Below are positions 1 through 11,593 of a DNA stretch of 64,000 bases, piece by piece; the first letter of the stretch is position 1; the number at the start of each line of letters is the position of its first letter. The position numbers and the translations under genes were made by a program. A model generated the notes under the pieces. It worked only from the letters and a program-made list of their open reading frames with translations, did no database searches and was not told the origin of the DNA. The stretch is from Spiroplasma endosymbiont of Diplazon laetatorius (GTDB taxonomy: Bacteria > Bacillota_I > Bacilli_A > Mycoplasmatales > Mycoplasmataceae), in the NCBI RefSeq assembly GCF_964019625.1, contig NZ_OZ026458.1, positions 372,001 through 436,000 of the forward strand. Reading direction: 5' to 3'.

Positions 1-445
1 ACTTACAAACGCTAAACTTCACTTAATTGAACCATTTGGATTTGTTTTTGACAAAAGAAACTTTGCAAGAAGTAGTGCAAATAACTTTGAAGGTTGTGAA
101 TATGTAAGATATGATGATTGAAATCACTTCATAGAAGAAAACAAAAATCTTAAATTATTTTGCATGACAAGATATGGTAAAAAACCAATTAGTGACTTTA
201 ACTTTACACAAATAAATGACGAAGTATTTATTATGTTTGGAAAAGAATCGACAGGAATTCCTAAAGACATATTAAAAAATAATATTGAAAATTGTTTTAG
301 AATACCAATGGTTGCCACTGGAAGAAGCTTAAATATAGCAAATTCAATGGGTATAGCAACATATGAAGTTTTAAGACAATGAAATTACTTAGACTTATTT
401 AAAGTTGAAGTTGAGAAGGGCGAAGACTACCTGGATAGAGATTAA
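1..445 (+). CDS. trmL: tRNA (cytidine/uridine-2'-O-)-methyltransferase TrmL, 5' end outside window
   Basis: SPOUT-class methyltransferase that 2'-O-methylates position 34 of tRNA-Leu isoacceptors. The reading frame enters at base 2 and runs to TAA at 443-445, with TGA read as Trp at 119-121 and 380-382. The visible sequence carries the family's conserved segments: LIEPFGF near the start, then the SAM-binding knot FGKESTGIP, then RIPM followed by RSLNIANSMGIATYE. About 147 residues are visible. The first few residues lie upstream of the window. The call is from motif recognition of the SpoU/TrmL family and is firm. Confidence 0.9.
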
Positions 446-450
446 TAAGA

Positions 451-456
451 TATAAT
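451..456 (+). promoter_or_regulatory. -10 box upstream of the helicase gene
   Basis: A perfect TATAAT lies 30 bases before the helicase ATG and just after the trmL stop. No convincing -35 element is visible. A strong AGGAGG ribosome-binding site follows at 474-479. Confidence 0.5.
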
Positions 457-485
457 ATTATTTGTATGCAAATAGGAGGTAAAAT

Positions 486-1853
486 ATGAAATTTTCAGAT
501 TTTGGATTTAAAAAATTTATAAATGATGCATTGGAAGAAATAGGTTTTGTTTATCCAACAAAAATACAAGAAAAAGTAATTCCTCTTATCAAAAAACACA
601 AATCAGTTATTGCTCAATCACACACAGGTACTGGAAAGACTCACTCTTTCTTGTTGCCAATTTTAAATAATATTAATTATGATGAAACAAACAAAATACA
701 GTGTTTAATTGTTACTCCAACAAGAGAGTTAGCAAGACAAATTTATGAAAATACAAAAGAACTTTTAAAATTTAACGAAAAAGGTACAGTTGGTTTGTTT
801 GTTGGTGGAGATGACATTGAAAAATCAATTCAAAACGTTAAAACAAAACAACCAACAATAGTTATTGGAACACCAACAAGGCTTAAAAAAATGTATGAAG
901 AAGGAAACTTATTCATTACTACATCAAAATATGTTGTTATCGATGAATGCGACATGATATTCGATTTAGGATTTATTGAAGAAGTCGATTTGATGCTTGC
1001 AAAAATGAGCAAAGATGTAAATGTCTCATTGTTTTCAGCAACAATTAACAATGGTTTAAAACCATTTTTACAAAAGTACTTATCTAACTCAATTTTTATT
1101 GAAAATATGGATGCCAATCCAACAAATAAAAACATTGAACATGTTTTAATTTGAACTAAAAACAAGGAAAACAAGGACTTATTAAAAATAATAACAAGCT
1201 CTTTAAACCCATATGTATGTATGATCTTTTTAAATAAAAAAGATCAAATAAAAGAAATAATAAGTTTATTAAATGAATTTGGAATCAAGAATGTAGGAGA
1301 GTTACATGGAGATTTAGATTCAAGACAAAGAACAAATATGCAAAAAAGAATTCAAAATGGTGAATTCAAATGAATAGTTGCATCAGATGTTGCAGCTAGA
1401 GGTATAGATATTGATGGAGTAAGTCATATTATTTCAGTAGACTTACCAAAAGACCTTGATTACTATATCCACAGAAGTGGTAGAACAGGTAGAAATAACT
1501 ATTCTGGTCAAAGTTATGTGTTATTTAACTCAAATAACCAACATCAAATTGATGAACTTAAATCAAAAGGTATTACATTTACAAACTTCAAACTTGTAAA
1601 TAATCAATTACAAGAAGTAAATACAGTTAAAAAGAAAAAGGAATTTAACGCTGATTTACCTGTTAATGTTGAAACTAAAAAAATCATCGATAAATATAAG
1701 GGTAAAAAAGTTAAGCCTGGATACAAAAAACGTAGAAAAGCTGAAATTGATAAAGTTAAAAAAGACATTAGAAGAAAACATATTAAAGAATCTATTGCCA
1801 AAATCAAAAAAGATAAATATAAAAAACGTAGAGAAGAATTATTTGAGAATTAA
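486..1853 (+). CDS. cshB: DEAD-box RNA helicase, CshB-like (DECD variant)
   Basis: ATP-dependent RNA helicase of 455 residues, likely acting in mRNA turnover or ribosome assembly. Motifs in order: Walker [11 protein letters not shown] (residues 43-52), PTRELA, motif II DECD (153-156) in place of DEAD, motif III SAT, then DVAARGID and HRSGRTGR in the second RecA lobe. The lysine-rich tail with [10 protein letters not shown] resembles Bacillus CshB, which is why CshB is preferred over CshA or DbpA. TGA codes Trp several times. The start is fixed by AGGAGG eight bases upstream. A hairpin terminator follows the stop. Confidence 0.9.
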
Positions 1854-1889
1854 CAATAACAACTATTTTAAAAAGATTGTTATTGTTTT
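1852..1889 (+). terminator. Rho-independent terminator after the helicase gene
   Basis: Ten-base stem AACAATAACA / TGTTATTGTT followed by a short T-rich tract. It begins inside the stop codon. Confidence 0.75.
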
Positions 1890-1894
1890 ATAAT
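1889..1894 (+). promoter_or_regulatory. -10 box for the ravA-viaA operon
   Basis: TATAAT immediately after the preceding terminator and 24 bases before the next ATG, with a GAGGG ribosome-binding site between. The -35 element is not recognisable. Confidence 0.5.
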
Positions 1895-1917
1895 TATATG
1901 TAAATGAGGGAATTACT

Positions 1918-3462
1918 ATGGATATCACAGAAAGAATTAAAAAATTAATATCAGAAATCTCATATCAAGTTTATGAAAAAGAAACAATCTTTAGACTTGC
2001 AATGCTAGCTCTATTAGGGGAAGAATCAATCTTCTTACTAGGTAAACCAGGGATTGCCAAATCATTGATTTCACGTAGGTTAAAATTTGCCATTAAAGGT
2101 GGATCTAATTTTGAGTACTTAATGAGTAAGTTCTCAACTCCTGAAGAAATTTATGGACCAATTGACTTAAGATTACTTAAAGAAGGTAAATATGTTAGGG
2201 TTGTAGATGGTTATTTACCAGCTTCAAACGTTGGTTTCTTGGATGAGATTTGAAAAGCTGGACCAAGTATCCAAAATACATTACTTACAATTATTAACGA
2301 AAAAATCTTTAGAAATGGTGGAACAGACATTAAAGTTCCATTAAAACTTTTAATATCAGCTTCAAACGAACTTCCTGCTGAAGGGGAAGGATTAGAAGCC
2401 TTATTTGACCGTTTTATTATTAGATATATTGCTGAAGGATTAAAAAGCGAAGAAAACTTTGAGCAATTACTTGATGGAGAATCATCACTTGATGTTGATG
2501 TTGATCCAAGACTTCAAATTTCAATTGAAGAACTAGAAATTTGAAAGAAACAATCAAAACAAGTTAGAATTAGTAGAAAATCATTAGACTTTATACACTA
2601 CTTTAGAAAAAAAATAGTTAAAGATACTAATGGAGAAGCTTATATTTCAGATAGACGTTGAAAAAAAATCTCTGGTTTAATGAAAACTAGTGCATTTTAC
2701 AATGGAAGAGCAGAAACTGATATTGTTGACTTATTTGTAATACCTTACTGTATTTGAGATAACGAAGAACAAGAAGAACAATACTTCAAAATCTTCTTTG
2801 ATGCCTTCTTAGAACAATTTGGATTAGAATGAAGAAATGAAAAGAAAAACTTGATGAACCAAATTGATTCAATCAACTCACAAATTGGACAAATTGAAGC
2901 ACAATATCTAAGACTTACTCCTTATACAGATCCATTTAAAGGTGCTCTTGGAGGAACTTATTACTTCATTAACTTTACAGATGGTGGAGAAGATTACAAA
3001 GTTTGTTTCATATCTGCAGGAGACTGAAATAAAATTAGAAACCTTACAAATGAAGAGTTTGAAATTGACCTACACTTTGGTCCAAACCTAAACAAATATG
3101 TAGGAAGTCAAAAAACTTTAGTTAAAGCTTACAAATCAGATCAAATCTTATTTGTAAATGAAAACAAAAAATACTTATTACAAAACGATAATCCAAATGA
3201 ATTTAATGATCAAATGGCTAGTTTAGCAGATACAATTATTGATTTAGAAAAACAATATAAAGAAGTTTCTGCAAAAATGTTTAAAGAATACAAAAAATAC
3301 ATGAACATGGACTGTATTTTCTTTGAAGACATTTACAATGAGAAAATAGCTGAAGCTTTTGATACTAAAACTAAAAAACAAATCGAAAGAGAAAAAGAAT
3401 TAGCAAATGTTGATGTATCAAATAGTCCAATTGATAACTTAGAATTCGAAGTTGAAATGTAA
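1918..3462 (+). CDS. ravA: MoxR/RavA-type AAA+ ATPase
   Basis: AAA+ ATPase of 514 residues. In the RavA-ViaA system this ATPase works with a von Willebrand factor A partner as a chaperone-like pair. Walker A GKPGIAKS is at residues 42-49. Walker B is FLDEIW with D109-E110. The segment FSTPEEIYGPIDL is typical of RavA. The C-terminal half matches the extended RavA tail in length but has no further motif I recognise. The VWA gene starts 20 bases downstream, so the two are co-transcribed and probably work together. Confidence 0.85.
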
Positions 3463-3482
3463 TTAAAAGAAGGTGAACTATT

Positions 3483-5150
3483 ATGGAATTCGATCTAGAA
3501 AAACCAATAAGTGAAATCAAACAAGAAATTGAGAAACTTAGAAGAAAAGATCTTCATAATAGTGAATTTCTAGCCTTCAAAAAAGATCACGAATATGCAG
3601 CAGAACAATTAGATGATAAAATCAATAATTTTTATTCTGCTTCAAACCTATCTACTATAAAACAAATAAAACTTCCTGAACCAATAAGAAAAGAAATAGT
3701 TTATTACAACTATGTTTCTGATAAATTTGATGAAGTTAGTTTTGCTCAAAATCTAAATTTAATTCAAAACAAACTTGATGAATTCGATTCTCCTTTTTCA
3801 ACATATATTGATACAATGAGATGAAAAATAGATAATGGTTATTTAGAGTTAAAAGACAGAGACTGACTAACAGAGTTTTTTAGAACATGAACTTTTATGT
3901 TAACAAAAAGAATCATTGACTATAGAATGAAAGCTGTTGAAGATTTAAGATATAACTATTTAGTTGAAGTTTATTCAATCATTAAAAACTATGGTAAATA
4001 TGCAAAAATATATAACACCATGTATGATGTTTTTGGAAAAGTTGCAAATATTGAAGATGAATTAAAAAACCAAAATATAGAATCAATTGCTAGATTTGCT
4101 GAATTCTTATATAAAGATCCTTCTATTTTAATGATTGCTGAAATGCTTGGTAGATTAAATGGTGAAGATGACTTAATGGAAATTAACATTACAGAACAAG
4201 TTGTAACTTATCCAACACAAGTTAAATTACCTTATAACCCAGAAGAAATAGTTGGATTAACTGTTTCAAAAGATTTAGAAAGATTGCTTCCAATGGAATT
4301 TGCCAATCTTTTTGATGAAGATTTGGAAATTATATTTTATAAAAAATTCGTTGAAGGTCAATTACAAACTTTCTTATTTGAATCAAACGAAAATATAATA
4401 GAACATGAAATTGAAGAAGTTGAATATGAAGCTCCAATCCCGTTAGAACAAGGTAAATTTATTATTTGTATAGATACATCAAGTTCGATGGAAGGTTCGG
4501 GAGAATATATTGCAAAAGCTCTATCTATTGCTGTTGCAAAAGTTGCTCTAAAAGAATACAGAGATTTAGTATTTGTTAACTTTGCAAATCAACATGTAGA
4601 TGAATTTACAATTCATGGAAGAAATGTGAATATTGAAAAAATGTTAGAATTTTTAGCTAAGTCATTTTATGGTAAAACAAATGCAAAACCAGCATTTGAA
4701 AAAGTAATTGAAAAAATGCACTCAGAAGACTTCAAAAGAGCAGACTTATTATTTATATCTGACTTTATGATGGATTCGCTTCCAAACTCTACAAGAGTTA
4801 AAATAGCTGATTTAAAAGATAACTACAATAGATTTCATTCTCTTGTTGTGGGTACAATGCCAAACGTTGATACTCAAGAAATATTTGACAATGTTATGTA
4901 TTACGATCCAAATGATCCTTTTGCAACAAATCAAATAGTTAAATCACTAAATGAAACTTTAAGAGACTTAAGAGAACTTAAAGAAGAAGAAGTGGCTTAT
5001 CGTGATGAACAAATTAATAAGCTAAACTCAATTAGAGATAAAAAACGTTTTAGAGAAAAACATTTAGATGATCCTAAATCTAAAAAATTAGCAAAACAAA
5101 AAGAAAAATTAAAAGAGCTTGAACAAAAGAAACAAGAAGCTCAAGGATAA
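3483..5150 (+). CDS. viaA: VWA-domain protein, ViaA-like partner of RavA
   Basis: Protein of 555 residues with a C-terminal von Willebrand factor A domain. The metal-ion-dependent adhesion site DTSSSM is at residues 331-336, followed by a conserved helix and the downstream LLFISDFMMD segment. The N-terminal part is helical and resembles ViaA. The extreme C-terminus is Lys/Glu-rich and probably coiled coil. It follows the AAA+ gene with a GGTGAA ribosome-binding site and no terminator between, matching the standard RavA-ViaA gene pair. Several in-frame TGA codons are read as Trp. Confidence 0.85.
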
Positions 5151-5162
5151 GGAGAAATAATT

Positions 5163-5525
5163 ATGATAGTTAGAGAAAAATCAAATCTACTTGTTGTTTA
5201 TTTAGAACAAGGTGATGTTATTGATCAAGAGCTTCAAAACATTGTTAGAGAATATAAACTAATTGATGCAAAAATAACTGGTTATGGTTATTTGGGAAGA
5301 ATGGAATATGGGGTTCTTTCACAATCAGATCCTTTCTTCTTATCAAAAATATTAAAAGAAGGTTTATTAACAGTTACAAATATTAATGGAATGATTGATA
5401 ATCGTGAACAAACTATAATGGTTAATTCAGTTGATGACAAATTCGAACGTCACCAAGGAAGGCTAATTAGTGGAGTTGTTATTAATTCGTTTAATATAGT
5501 TTTAGAAATATACAAAACAGAGTAA
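5163..5525 (+). CDS. PPC/DUF296-domain protein
   Basis: Protein of 120 residues matching the plant-and-prokaryote-conserved (PPC, PF03479) fold: an N-terminal strand with a DxEL-like segment, GYGYLGRMEYG in the middle, and the C-terminal signature HQGRLISGVVINSFNIVLEIY that resembles the family's HGGHLLxGxV strand. Such domains trimerise. In bacteria they occur as stand-alone proteins of unknown role, often linked to DNA-binding partners. It starts 12 bases after viaA with a GGAG ribosome-binding site and is the last gene of that operon. Confidence 0.65.
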   Translation: MIVREKSNLLVVYLEQGDVIDQELQNIVREYKLIDAKITGYGYLGRMEYGVLSQSDPFFLSKILKEGLLTVTNINGMIDNREQTIMVNSVDDKFERHQGRLISGVVINSFNIVLEIYKTE

Positions 5526-5543
5526 AACTCTGTTTTTCTTTTT
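5516..5543 (+). terminator. Terminator of the ravA-viaA operon
   Basis: Perfect eight-base stem AACAGAGT / ACTCTGTT with an AAA loop, followed by a T-rich tract. It overlaps the stop codon. Confidence 0.85.
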
Positions 5544-5621
5544 TTAAAAAAATAAAAATATTTTATTAAAACTATTTTGAAAGTAGTAAAATATTTTTAA
5601 CCAAAAGAAAAAGGGGAGAAA

Positions 5622-6521
5622 ATGAAACAACTAAAGAATAAAACCCAAAAGGTAGTATTGATATTAATACTATCTCTTGTAGGATTTTTTTCTTTCTTAT
5701 CAACAATAATGATAATTCCTGGTATGGGAATTGAATCATTAACTTTCATTAACAGTGTTGAAAAACAACTGAAAAGAATTATGCCTGAGGGGAAATATGT
5801 ATTTGACCCTGCTCATCCACTATATGAAGAGATGATAAATAACGTAATAAAAAACTCATATAAAGCTGATGCTTTATCTACAATTAATTTTTATGACTCA
5901 AATGATTACAATGAACACTATGAAGCTTATATAAAATTTTCAGAAGAGTGATTTGATAAATACTGAGGTCAAAAAGTTGAAAACAAAGAAGAAATAGATC
6001 TATATGATGTTGGAATTAATGTAATAGAATTCGATAAAGCTATTGCACAAGAATTCCATTCATTTGGTTTTGTAAACACAGGACTTCAATGAATTTTTAA
6101 ACCAGGTGGTTTAAGTGAAATCTATTCAAAAGACGTTTATGATTTATCGTTAGAACAACAAACAATTTGAGATCAAGAAGATTATGACTCTCAAATAGAA
6201 TATAGCGGACCAGGATTAAATGGTATAACTGTAAAAAACTCAATAGGCACAAACATTCTTAACAATAAAGTATGATTTTTGAATACTCAAATTGATTCAA
6301 TTAAATTCGCAATGAAATTAACTAATCCATTTTTAAACAAAAATCTTGATAAAAAAGAAGAAATCGAATATGTAACAGTCAAAGATTTAAAAGCACCTAA
6401 CTTTACATCAACTCTGGTATTTTTAAGAGTAGCAACTGTTTTGTGATTTTTAAATATATTAATTATTCCAGCAGGAATAACTTCATTCTTCATCTTGAAA
6501 AAAAGATGAACTAATAAATAG
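5622..6521 (+). CDS. Membrane protein of unknown function, two TM segments
   Basis: Protein of 299 residues I do not recognise. It has one hydrophobic segment near the N-terminus (residues about 11-33) and one at the C-terminus (about 268-293) ending in KKRW. The middle of about 230 residues is polar, acidic and probably extracellular. TGA codes Trp repeatedly. The start has GGGGAG seven bases upstream. It is followed within 21 bases by a lipoprotein gene, so it probably belongs to a small cell-surface operon. Confidence 0.6.
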
Positions 6522-6541
6522 TAATAAGAAGGACGGAAAAC

Positions 6542-7870
6542 ATGAAAAAATTACTTTCACTAATGGCGGTGGGGGCATTTTCAATATCTACAGTTAGTGC
6601 AACTGTATCTTGTATGCCACAAAAACCAGCGTCAAGTAAAAGAAATCCATTGAAAATTGGATTAGATATCGATAAAACAAAAGCTATCGATACAAGTGTC
6701 GATCCCACAACTCATAAAGGCTTTACCAATTATTTTATAATTGGTGATTCACTAAGTGATGTTGATGGACTTACAACTTATGTAAAAGATAAGTTTGTAG
6801 TATCAACTGGTCTAGATAAAATGCTAGACTTTAATATTGAATTATCTGGAGGGTATGGATTTGATGATGAAAATGGTGTTCACCATAATGCATTTTCAAA
6901 TGGTCCAACAACAGCTTACAATATTGGAAATAAATTAAACTTTAAAAATTTAAAATCAAGTAACAAATTTTCAAAATTGAATGGTGAAAACGATGTATAT
7001 GGTAAAAACTATTCAATTGGTGGAGCAACAGCTGCAAAGATAGATCCTTTAGCGGGTGGAGTTTTATTAAATGATGTAAGTATTGAAGAACAATCAAGAG
7101 TAATGATTTCTCAACAAAAAATATCTTCAAATGACTTAGTGTTTTTTGAAATTGGAGGAAATGATTTATTCTCAATGATTGGAAGTCAACAAGCAGGAGA
7201 TGATAAAGCTGTAATTGATTATATGAATGACTCTATCGAAAAACTTAGAAACTCATTATTTACATTATTAAATAATGGTGTTGAAAATGTGTTTTTCATG
7301 GGTCCTCCAATTATGGATAACATTCCAAGATATGCTCAATCTAGTCAAGAAGAAAAACAAAAAATAATTGATTTGGGAAAAGAATATGAACTAAAAATAG
7401 AAAAAGTAGTTAAAGAAGTGAAAACTTACTATGGAGATAAATTAATTTATTCTCCATTATATGAAGGTGATTATTCATTTCCTGTTTTACAAAAAGGTTA
7501 TGGAGAACATCTTTTAGAAACTGAAACCATTTCAAACGAAGACGAATATGTAAGCAATGTTGCTTTTAGTGGAAATCCTGAAATTTCAATCGAAATGGAC
7601 AAAAATAAAATAGAAATGCCATTAAATGAAATTGAAGAAAAACTAGAATTAAAAGAAGTAAAAGAATATTTAAAAGAAAACAATCCTAAAAAAGTACAAG
7701 TAAATATCAAAATGCCTAATGCTTTAGAAACTAATGGTTATGAAAATAATGAACAAAGAGATAAATTGATGGAAAAATATTTCTTTACAGACTTTGTTCA
7801 CCCAACAAAAAAAGTTCACGAGTATGTTTCTACAATAATGTTAGAAGAAATGTTAAAGGGTTTTAAATAA
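6542..7870 (+). CDS. GDSL/SGNH-family hydrolase lipoprotein
   Basis: Surface lipoprotein of 442 residues with an esterase fold. The signal peptide ends in a lipobox with the modified Cys at residue 24. The SGNH blocks are present: GDSL at 68-71 (nucleophile Ser70), the block III GGND at 205-208 (oxyanion Asn), and DxxH at 417-420 (catalytic Asp and His). The long acidic Glu/Lys-rich stretch before block V, residues about 320-405, is an insert relative to minimal SGNH enzymes. The expected activity is an esterase or lipase on host or membrane lipids at the cell surface. The substrate cannot be read from sequence. Confidence 0.85.
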   Translation: MKKLLSLMAVGAFSISTVSATVSCMPQKPASSKRNPLKIGLDIDKTKAIDTSVDPTTHKGFTNYFIIGDSLSDVDGLTTYVKDKFVVSTGLDKMLDFNIELSGGYGFDDENGVHHNAFSNGPTTAYNIGNKLNFKNLKSSNKFSKLNGENDVYGKNYSIGGATAAKIDPLAGGVLLNDVSIEEQSRVMISQQKISSNDLVFFEIGGNDLFSMIGSQQAGDDKAVIDYMNDSIEKLRNSLFTLLNNGVENVFFMGPPIMDNIPRYAQSSQEEKQKIIDLGKEYELKIEKVVKEVKTYYGDKLIYSPLYEGDYSFPVLQKGYGEHLLETETISNEDEYVSNVAFSGNPEISIEMDKNKIEMPLNEIEEKLELKEVKEYLKENNPKKVQVNIKMPNALETNGYENNEQRDKLMEKYFFTDFVHPTKKVHEYVSTIMLEEMLKGFK

Positions 7871-7871
7871 T

Positions 7872-9824
7872 ATGAAAAAAATATTAAGCCTACTTGGAGC
7901 AACTTTAATAACAGTTTCTCCTGCAACTTTATTAGTTTCTTGTGCAACAAAAGATATGAAACTAAATGAAAATTCAGTAAAAACTCTAGTTGAACAAATT
8001 GCTAAGGCAGCTTATTTAAATGAAAATAAAGGTTATGACTATCAATATGAAATGGATGAAATACTTAAAGTTAAAAGAATAAAAGATATTTCAACAGTTT
8101 TTGAAAATAACATTGATGAAGATATTACTGCATATTCAAGATTTGGTGAGCTTTACGACAAATATATGGATAAAAATCCATTTGTGAATGGCTATGAACT
8201 TGAAGAAGGTTTAAAACCAAAAAGCGCGACATCATTAGAAACTTTATTTGTAACATTACCAAATTTAATTGATATGTTAGCAAGTGGAAAACTTATTAAG
8301 TTTCTATTCAACTCTGTTTTGGTATTGCCTCAAATAACTGGTGTTTTAAAAAATCATTATTTAACTGGATATCTAGACAATATACTTTCTAAAGAAAATG
8401 CCGATTTATTATCAAAAGCATTTTCAAATGATATTTATGAAGGATTTACAAATCAAGAAACAATCAACTCTGCTTTAATGGGTTTATCAAATTCAATTGA
8501 TTTCATGTTAAGAAATACAAAAACAATTGAAATACCAAATAAAGAAAACTCAACTGGAGATGCTTTTTTAGCAAGTGTTGAAAAACTTACTAAAAACTTA
8601 ACAGCTATCAACAAAAAAGAAAAAACTATTAACTTAGATTTAATTGTAGATCTACCAGCTATTGCTGAAATTATAAGATTTGCAAGAACTATGATAGTTT
8701 ACACAGCTCAAGGAGTATCTAGTTTATCAACTTCAACAGGAAACTATTTCAAAGATATTACTACATTTAGAAAAAATAACTTTGATGTAAAAAATAACAA
8801 ATTGGACATAATTGCTGCTTTAGATTTAATTGTAGATACTTACAATGATGGAAGTGGTTTAAGAAAAATGCTGTCAGTATTATTTCAAAGTTATGAAAAT
8901 CCAAAGATTAAAACTATAGGTATAGGGAATTTTGCGACACCAATTTTAGGAGTCCTTTCTGATGAAATAATCTATGAAGAGGGCCTATCTCCATTAATTC
9001 AAGCTCTATTTAACAGCATTATTCCTTCCATAAAACTTTCTGATGAAATGAATAAAAAATTAATAACTACTGGTATAAAAGATAACATAAATATCGGAAG
9101 TGGTATTTTAGAACTTGTAAATACAATTATTTCAAACAACTCAATAAATGGTTTGTTCAAATGTTTAAATAGTGTTTTTGTTAGATCTCAACTACCAGAA
9201 GTTGCTCAAAAAATAGTTAAAGAGTTAATAAATACAAGTGTAGCAAAAGACTCAATTTGAGAAGGACTTTATGGTGGAGAATTCGTTAAGTTAATTCTTA
9301 ATTCAATGGGAAAAAATGTTGAACAAAACATAAATATAAAGACAATTCTAGAAGGTTCTCGAGTAAATATTTTAGAAACAGAATTATCAATAACTGAAAT
9401 ATTTTCAAAAATTAAAAATACATCAGCTAAAGGTAATTTCTTATTAGATTTTGATAAGTTATCAAATTTAATAAGTGGTTTAAGATCTATTTTAGATTTA
9501 AACAATGGAATTAAAGATGAATCATTTAAATACAGTGAATTTGTAGATAATTTATCAGGGATAGTTACAGATTTAGCTGGAATGAATAAATTAACTGATT
9601 GATTAACACAACCAAATGGACAAAATGGTTCAATCATTGAAAATTACAATCAAAATCAAGCTAAATTAAAGTTAGATATTTACAATGATGTATATAACTT
9701 ACAAGCACAAAGTGTAAATAAGTTATCAAATTATGCTTATAAAGCTGTAATTCAAGGAAAAGAAATAACAATTAACTTTTCATTGTCAAAAAAAAGCAAG
9801 CTACAAATCAAATCAATAGCTTAA
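7872..9824 (+). CDS. Large lipoprotein, possibly MOLPALP-type
   Basis: Lipoprotein of 650 residues with the lipobox Cys at residue 24. It starts one base after the GDSL hydrolase stop, so the two are translationally coupled. The body is mostly helical and Asn/Lys-rich, with no catalytic motif I can see. The N-terminal segment after the Cys (VKTLVEQIAKAAYLNEN) recalls a paralogous Spiroplasma/Mesoplasma lipoprotein family usually annotated MOLPALP. That link is from memory and not verified. TGA codes Trp at 9258-9260 and 9600-9602. A terminator follows. Confidence 0.65.
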
Positions 9825-9832
9825 ATATATGA

Positions 9833-9864
9833 AAAAGTGAAGTTTTTAAGTAAATTTCACTTTT
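9833..9864 (+). terminator. Terminator after the lipoprotein operon
   Basis: Nine-base stem AAAAGTGAA / TTCACTTTT with a 14-base loop and T-rich 3' side. Confidence 0.7.
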
Positions 9865-9899
9865 ATTGAAAAAAAGTAGTGTTTTTTGCAACTTTTTAG

Positions 9900-9905
9900 T
9901 ATAAT
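9900..9905 (+). promoter_or_regulatory. -10 box of the fib promoter
   Basis: TATAAT preceded by TAG, 75 bases before the fib ATG. The -35 region is not clear. The untranslated leader is long for this genome and is followed by an AGAGGTGA-type ribosome-binding site. Confidence 0.55.
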
Positions 9906-9979
9906 GAAAGTAATCTTTATATTTGCAGGATATTGCAGAGGATAGAGGTAATAGAGAAAAAAACAAGAGGTGACTAGAA

Positions 9980-11515
9980 ATGATCGGTATTATTTCAACA
10001 GCTTACTTTACAGTTAAAGACCGTCCAGGAATTAAAACTGTAAGAAAATATTGATGAAGAAATATGGTTATTCAACACGTTAAATACAGAGGGAAATTTT
10101 TCGTAATCGCTACAATCGGTTATGGAAAAGCAAATGCTGCTATGGCAATTACTTATTTAATGGAAGAATACCCAGCTTTAGAAACAGTTCTAAACGTAGA
10201 CTTAGCTTTATCAACAAATGATAAATTTGACACAACTGATACAGTTATGGCTACAAAATTCATCTATAGAGATGCAGACTTAACAGTATTCAAAGATATT
10301 AAATATGGACAAATCGTTCATGAACCAGAAGCATACGCTTTCAATACAGAATTTGTAAACCAAGTTAAAAACTTTAAACTAGGTGTTTCAGATGGTATTG
10401 TTGGTACTGCTGATATGTTAATTTATAACTCAAAACAATTCAAAGAAATGGTTGACAAATATGGTCAAACAATCGACGTAATTGATACAGAAGCTGGAGC
10501 ATTAGCTCAAATAGCTAAAAAATCAAGCGTTAACTTTGTTGCGATGAAAGTTATGTATAATAATGCATTATCTCCATGAGATAATGATCCATTACACAAA
10601 TTTAAAATCTATGAAACAGCTAATACTTTAAAATACTTATTAGCAAGATTATTTAACTTATTATCATCAAGATATGTATTAGACTTTACAAAATCTACAA
10701 ACGATGAATTAGAAGTTATTAACGAATTATTCGAAATTTTTCATGATGCATGAGCAAAACGTTTCAAAAGAAACGCAACATCATTGATTTCTGGTTTAGG
10801 ACCATCTTTAATGTTAGTTGACAAAAAAGGAGTTTCTCCTGAAGCAGTTGACATCGTTGAAGTTATGAAAACTAAATTAGACGATGAAGGACCAAGTAAA
10901 GTAATCTTAGGGGAAGACGAATGAAAAAATGCTCCTAAAAAATGATTACGTAAATTAATGTTCTTATCAAACATTCATGTAAACGACGATGAATTATTAT
11001 GAAATAAATCAGCTAAATATGATATTAAAACATCAAAAATTCATTCAATGGAAGATGTATGTAAAGCAGTTTCAAAAGCAATTGCTGACCGTTCACAAGA
11101 TAAATCATCATATACTTATGATGGAACAACAGTTCTTAAAAAACATTTACTTGTAACAGTTGATGCAGCAATTTCATTCTACATTACAAACAACTTAACA
11201 CATGAATTCGTTGAAGATCCAAAACATGGTTCAAAATTAGTAGCAAACGAATTTGTAAAACACTTAAACGAACAATTAGCAGAAGTTGAAACTCCTTACG
11301 AAAAAGTAGTAGTATTCTTCAAAATTCCAGCAATGGGAGCTGCAAAATTACCAGTTTTCGTGCAAACTAAATCAAGAGCTAACCAACCAGTAGTATTTGG
11401 TGGTTACTCAGCAAAAGATCAAAGAACTTACACAGTTGTTGATATTACAAGAAACGATTATGACCCACTAAAAGTTGGATCATTCAAAGTTACAATTCGT
11501 TTAAAAAACTTATAG
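9980..11515 (+). CDS. fib: Spiroplasma fibril protein
   Basis: Main subunit of the flat cytoskeletal ribbon that gives spiroplasmas their helical shape and underlies their swimming. The 511 residues match the known length of about 510-515. Recognisable conserved stretches include MIGIISTAYF at the start, VIATIGYGKANAAM, YNNALSPWDNDP, KVILGEDEWKNAPKKWLRK and the C-terminal TVVDITRNDYDP followed by KVGSFKVTIRLK. The N-terminal half (about residues 1-230) is related to methylthioadenosine/S-adenosylhomocysteine nucleosidase, as in all Fib proteins. It sits alone between two terminators with its own promoter. The protein is genus-specific and identifies the source as Spiroplasma. Confidence 0.97.
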
Positions 11516-11525
11516 AAAATAAATG

Positions 11526-11555
11526 AAATCACTCTAGTAGTGATTTTTTTTATTT
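11526..11555 (+). terminator. Terminator after fib
   Basis: Eight-base stem AAATCACT / AGTGATTT with a five-base loop, followed by a T tract. Confidence 0.85.
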
Positions 11556-11593
11556 TTTAGTATATAGTAATCTTGTAAAAGGGGGTTGTTTGT

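Noticed and set aside
9269-9637. Minus-strand ORF of 122 residues
   Set aside because: It lies wholly within the lipoprotein gene 7872-9824, whose frame is continuous when TGA is read as Trp.
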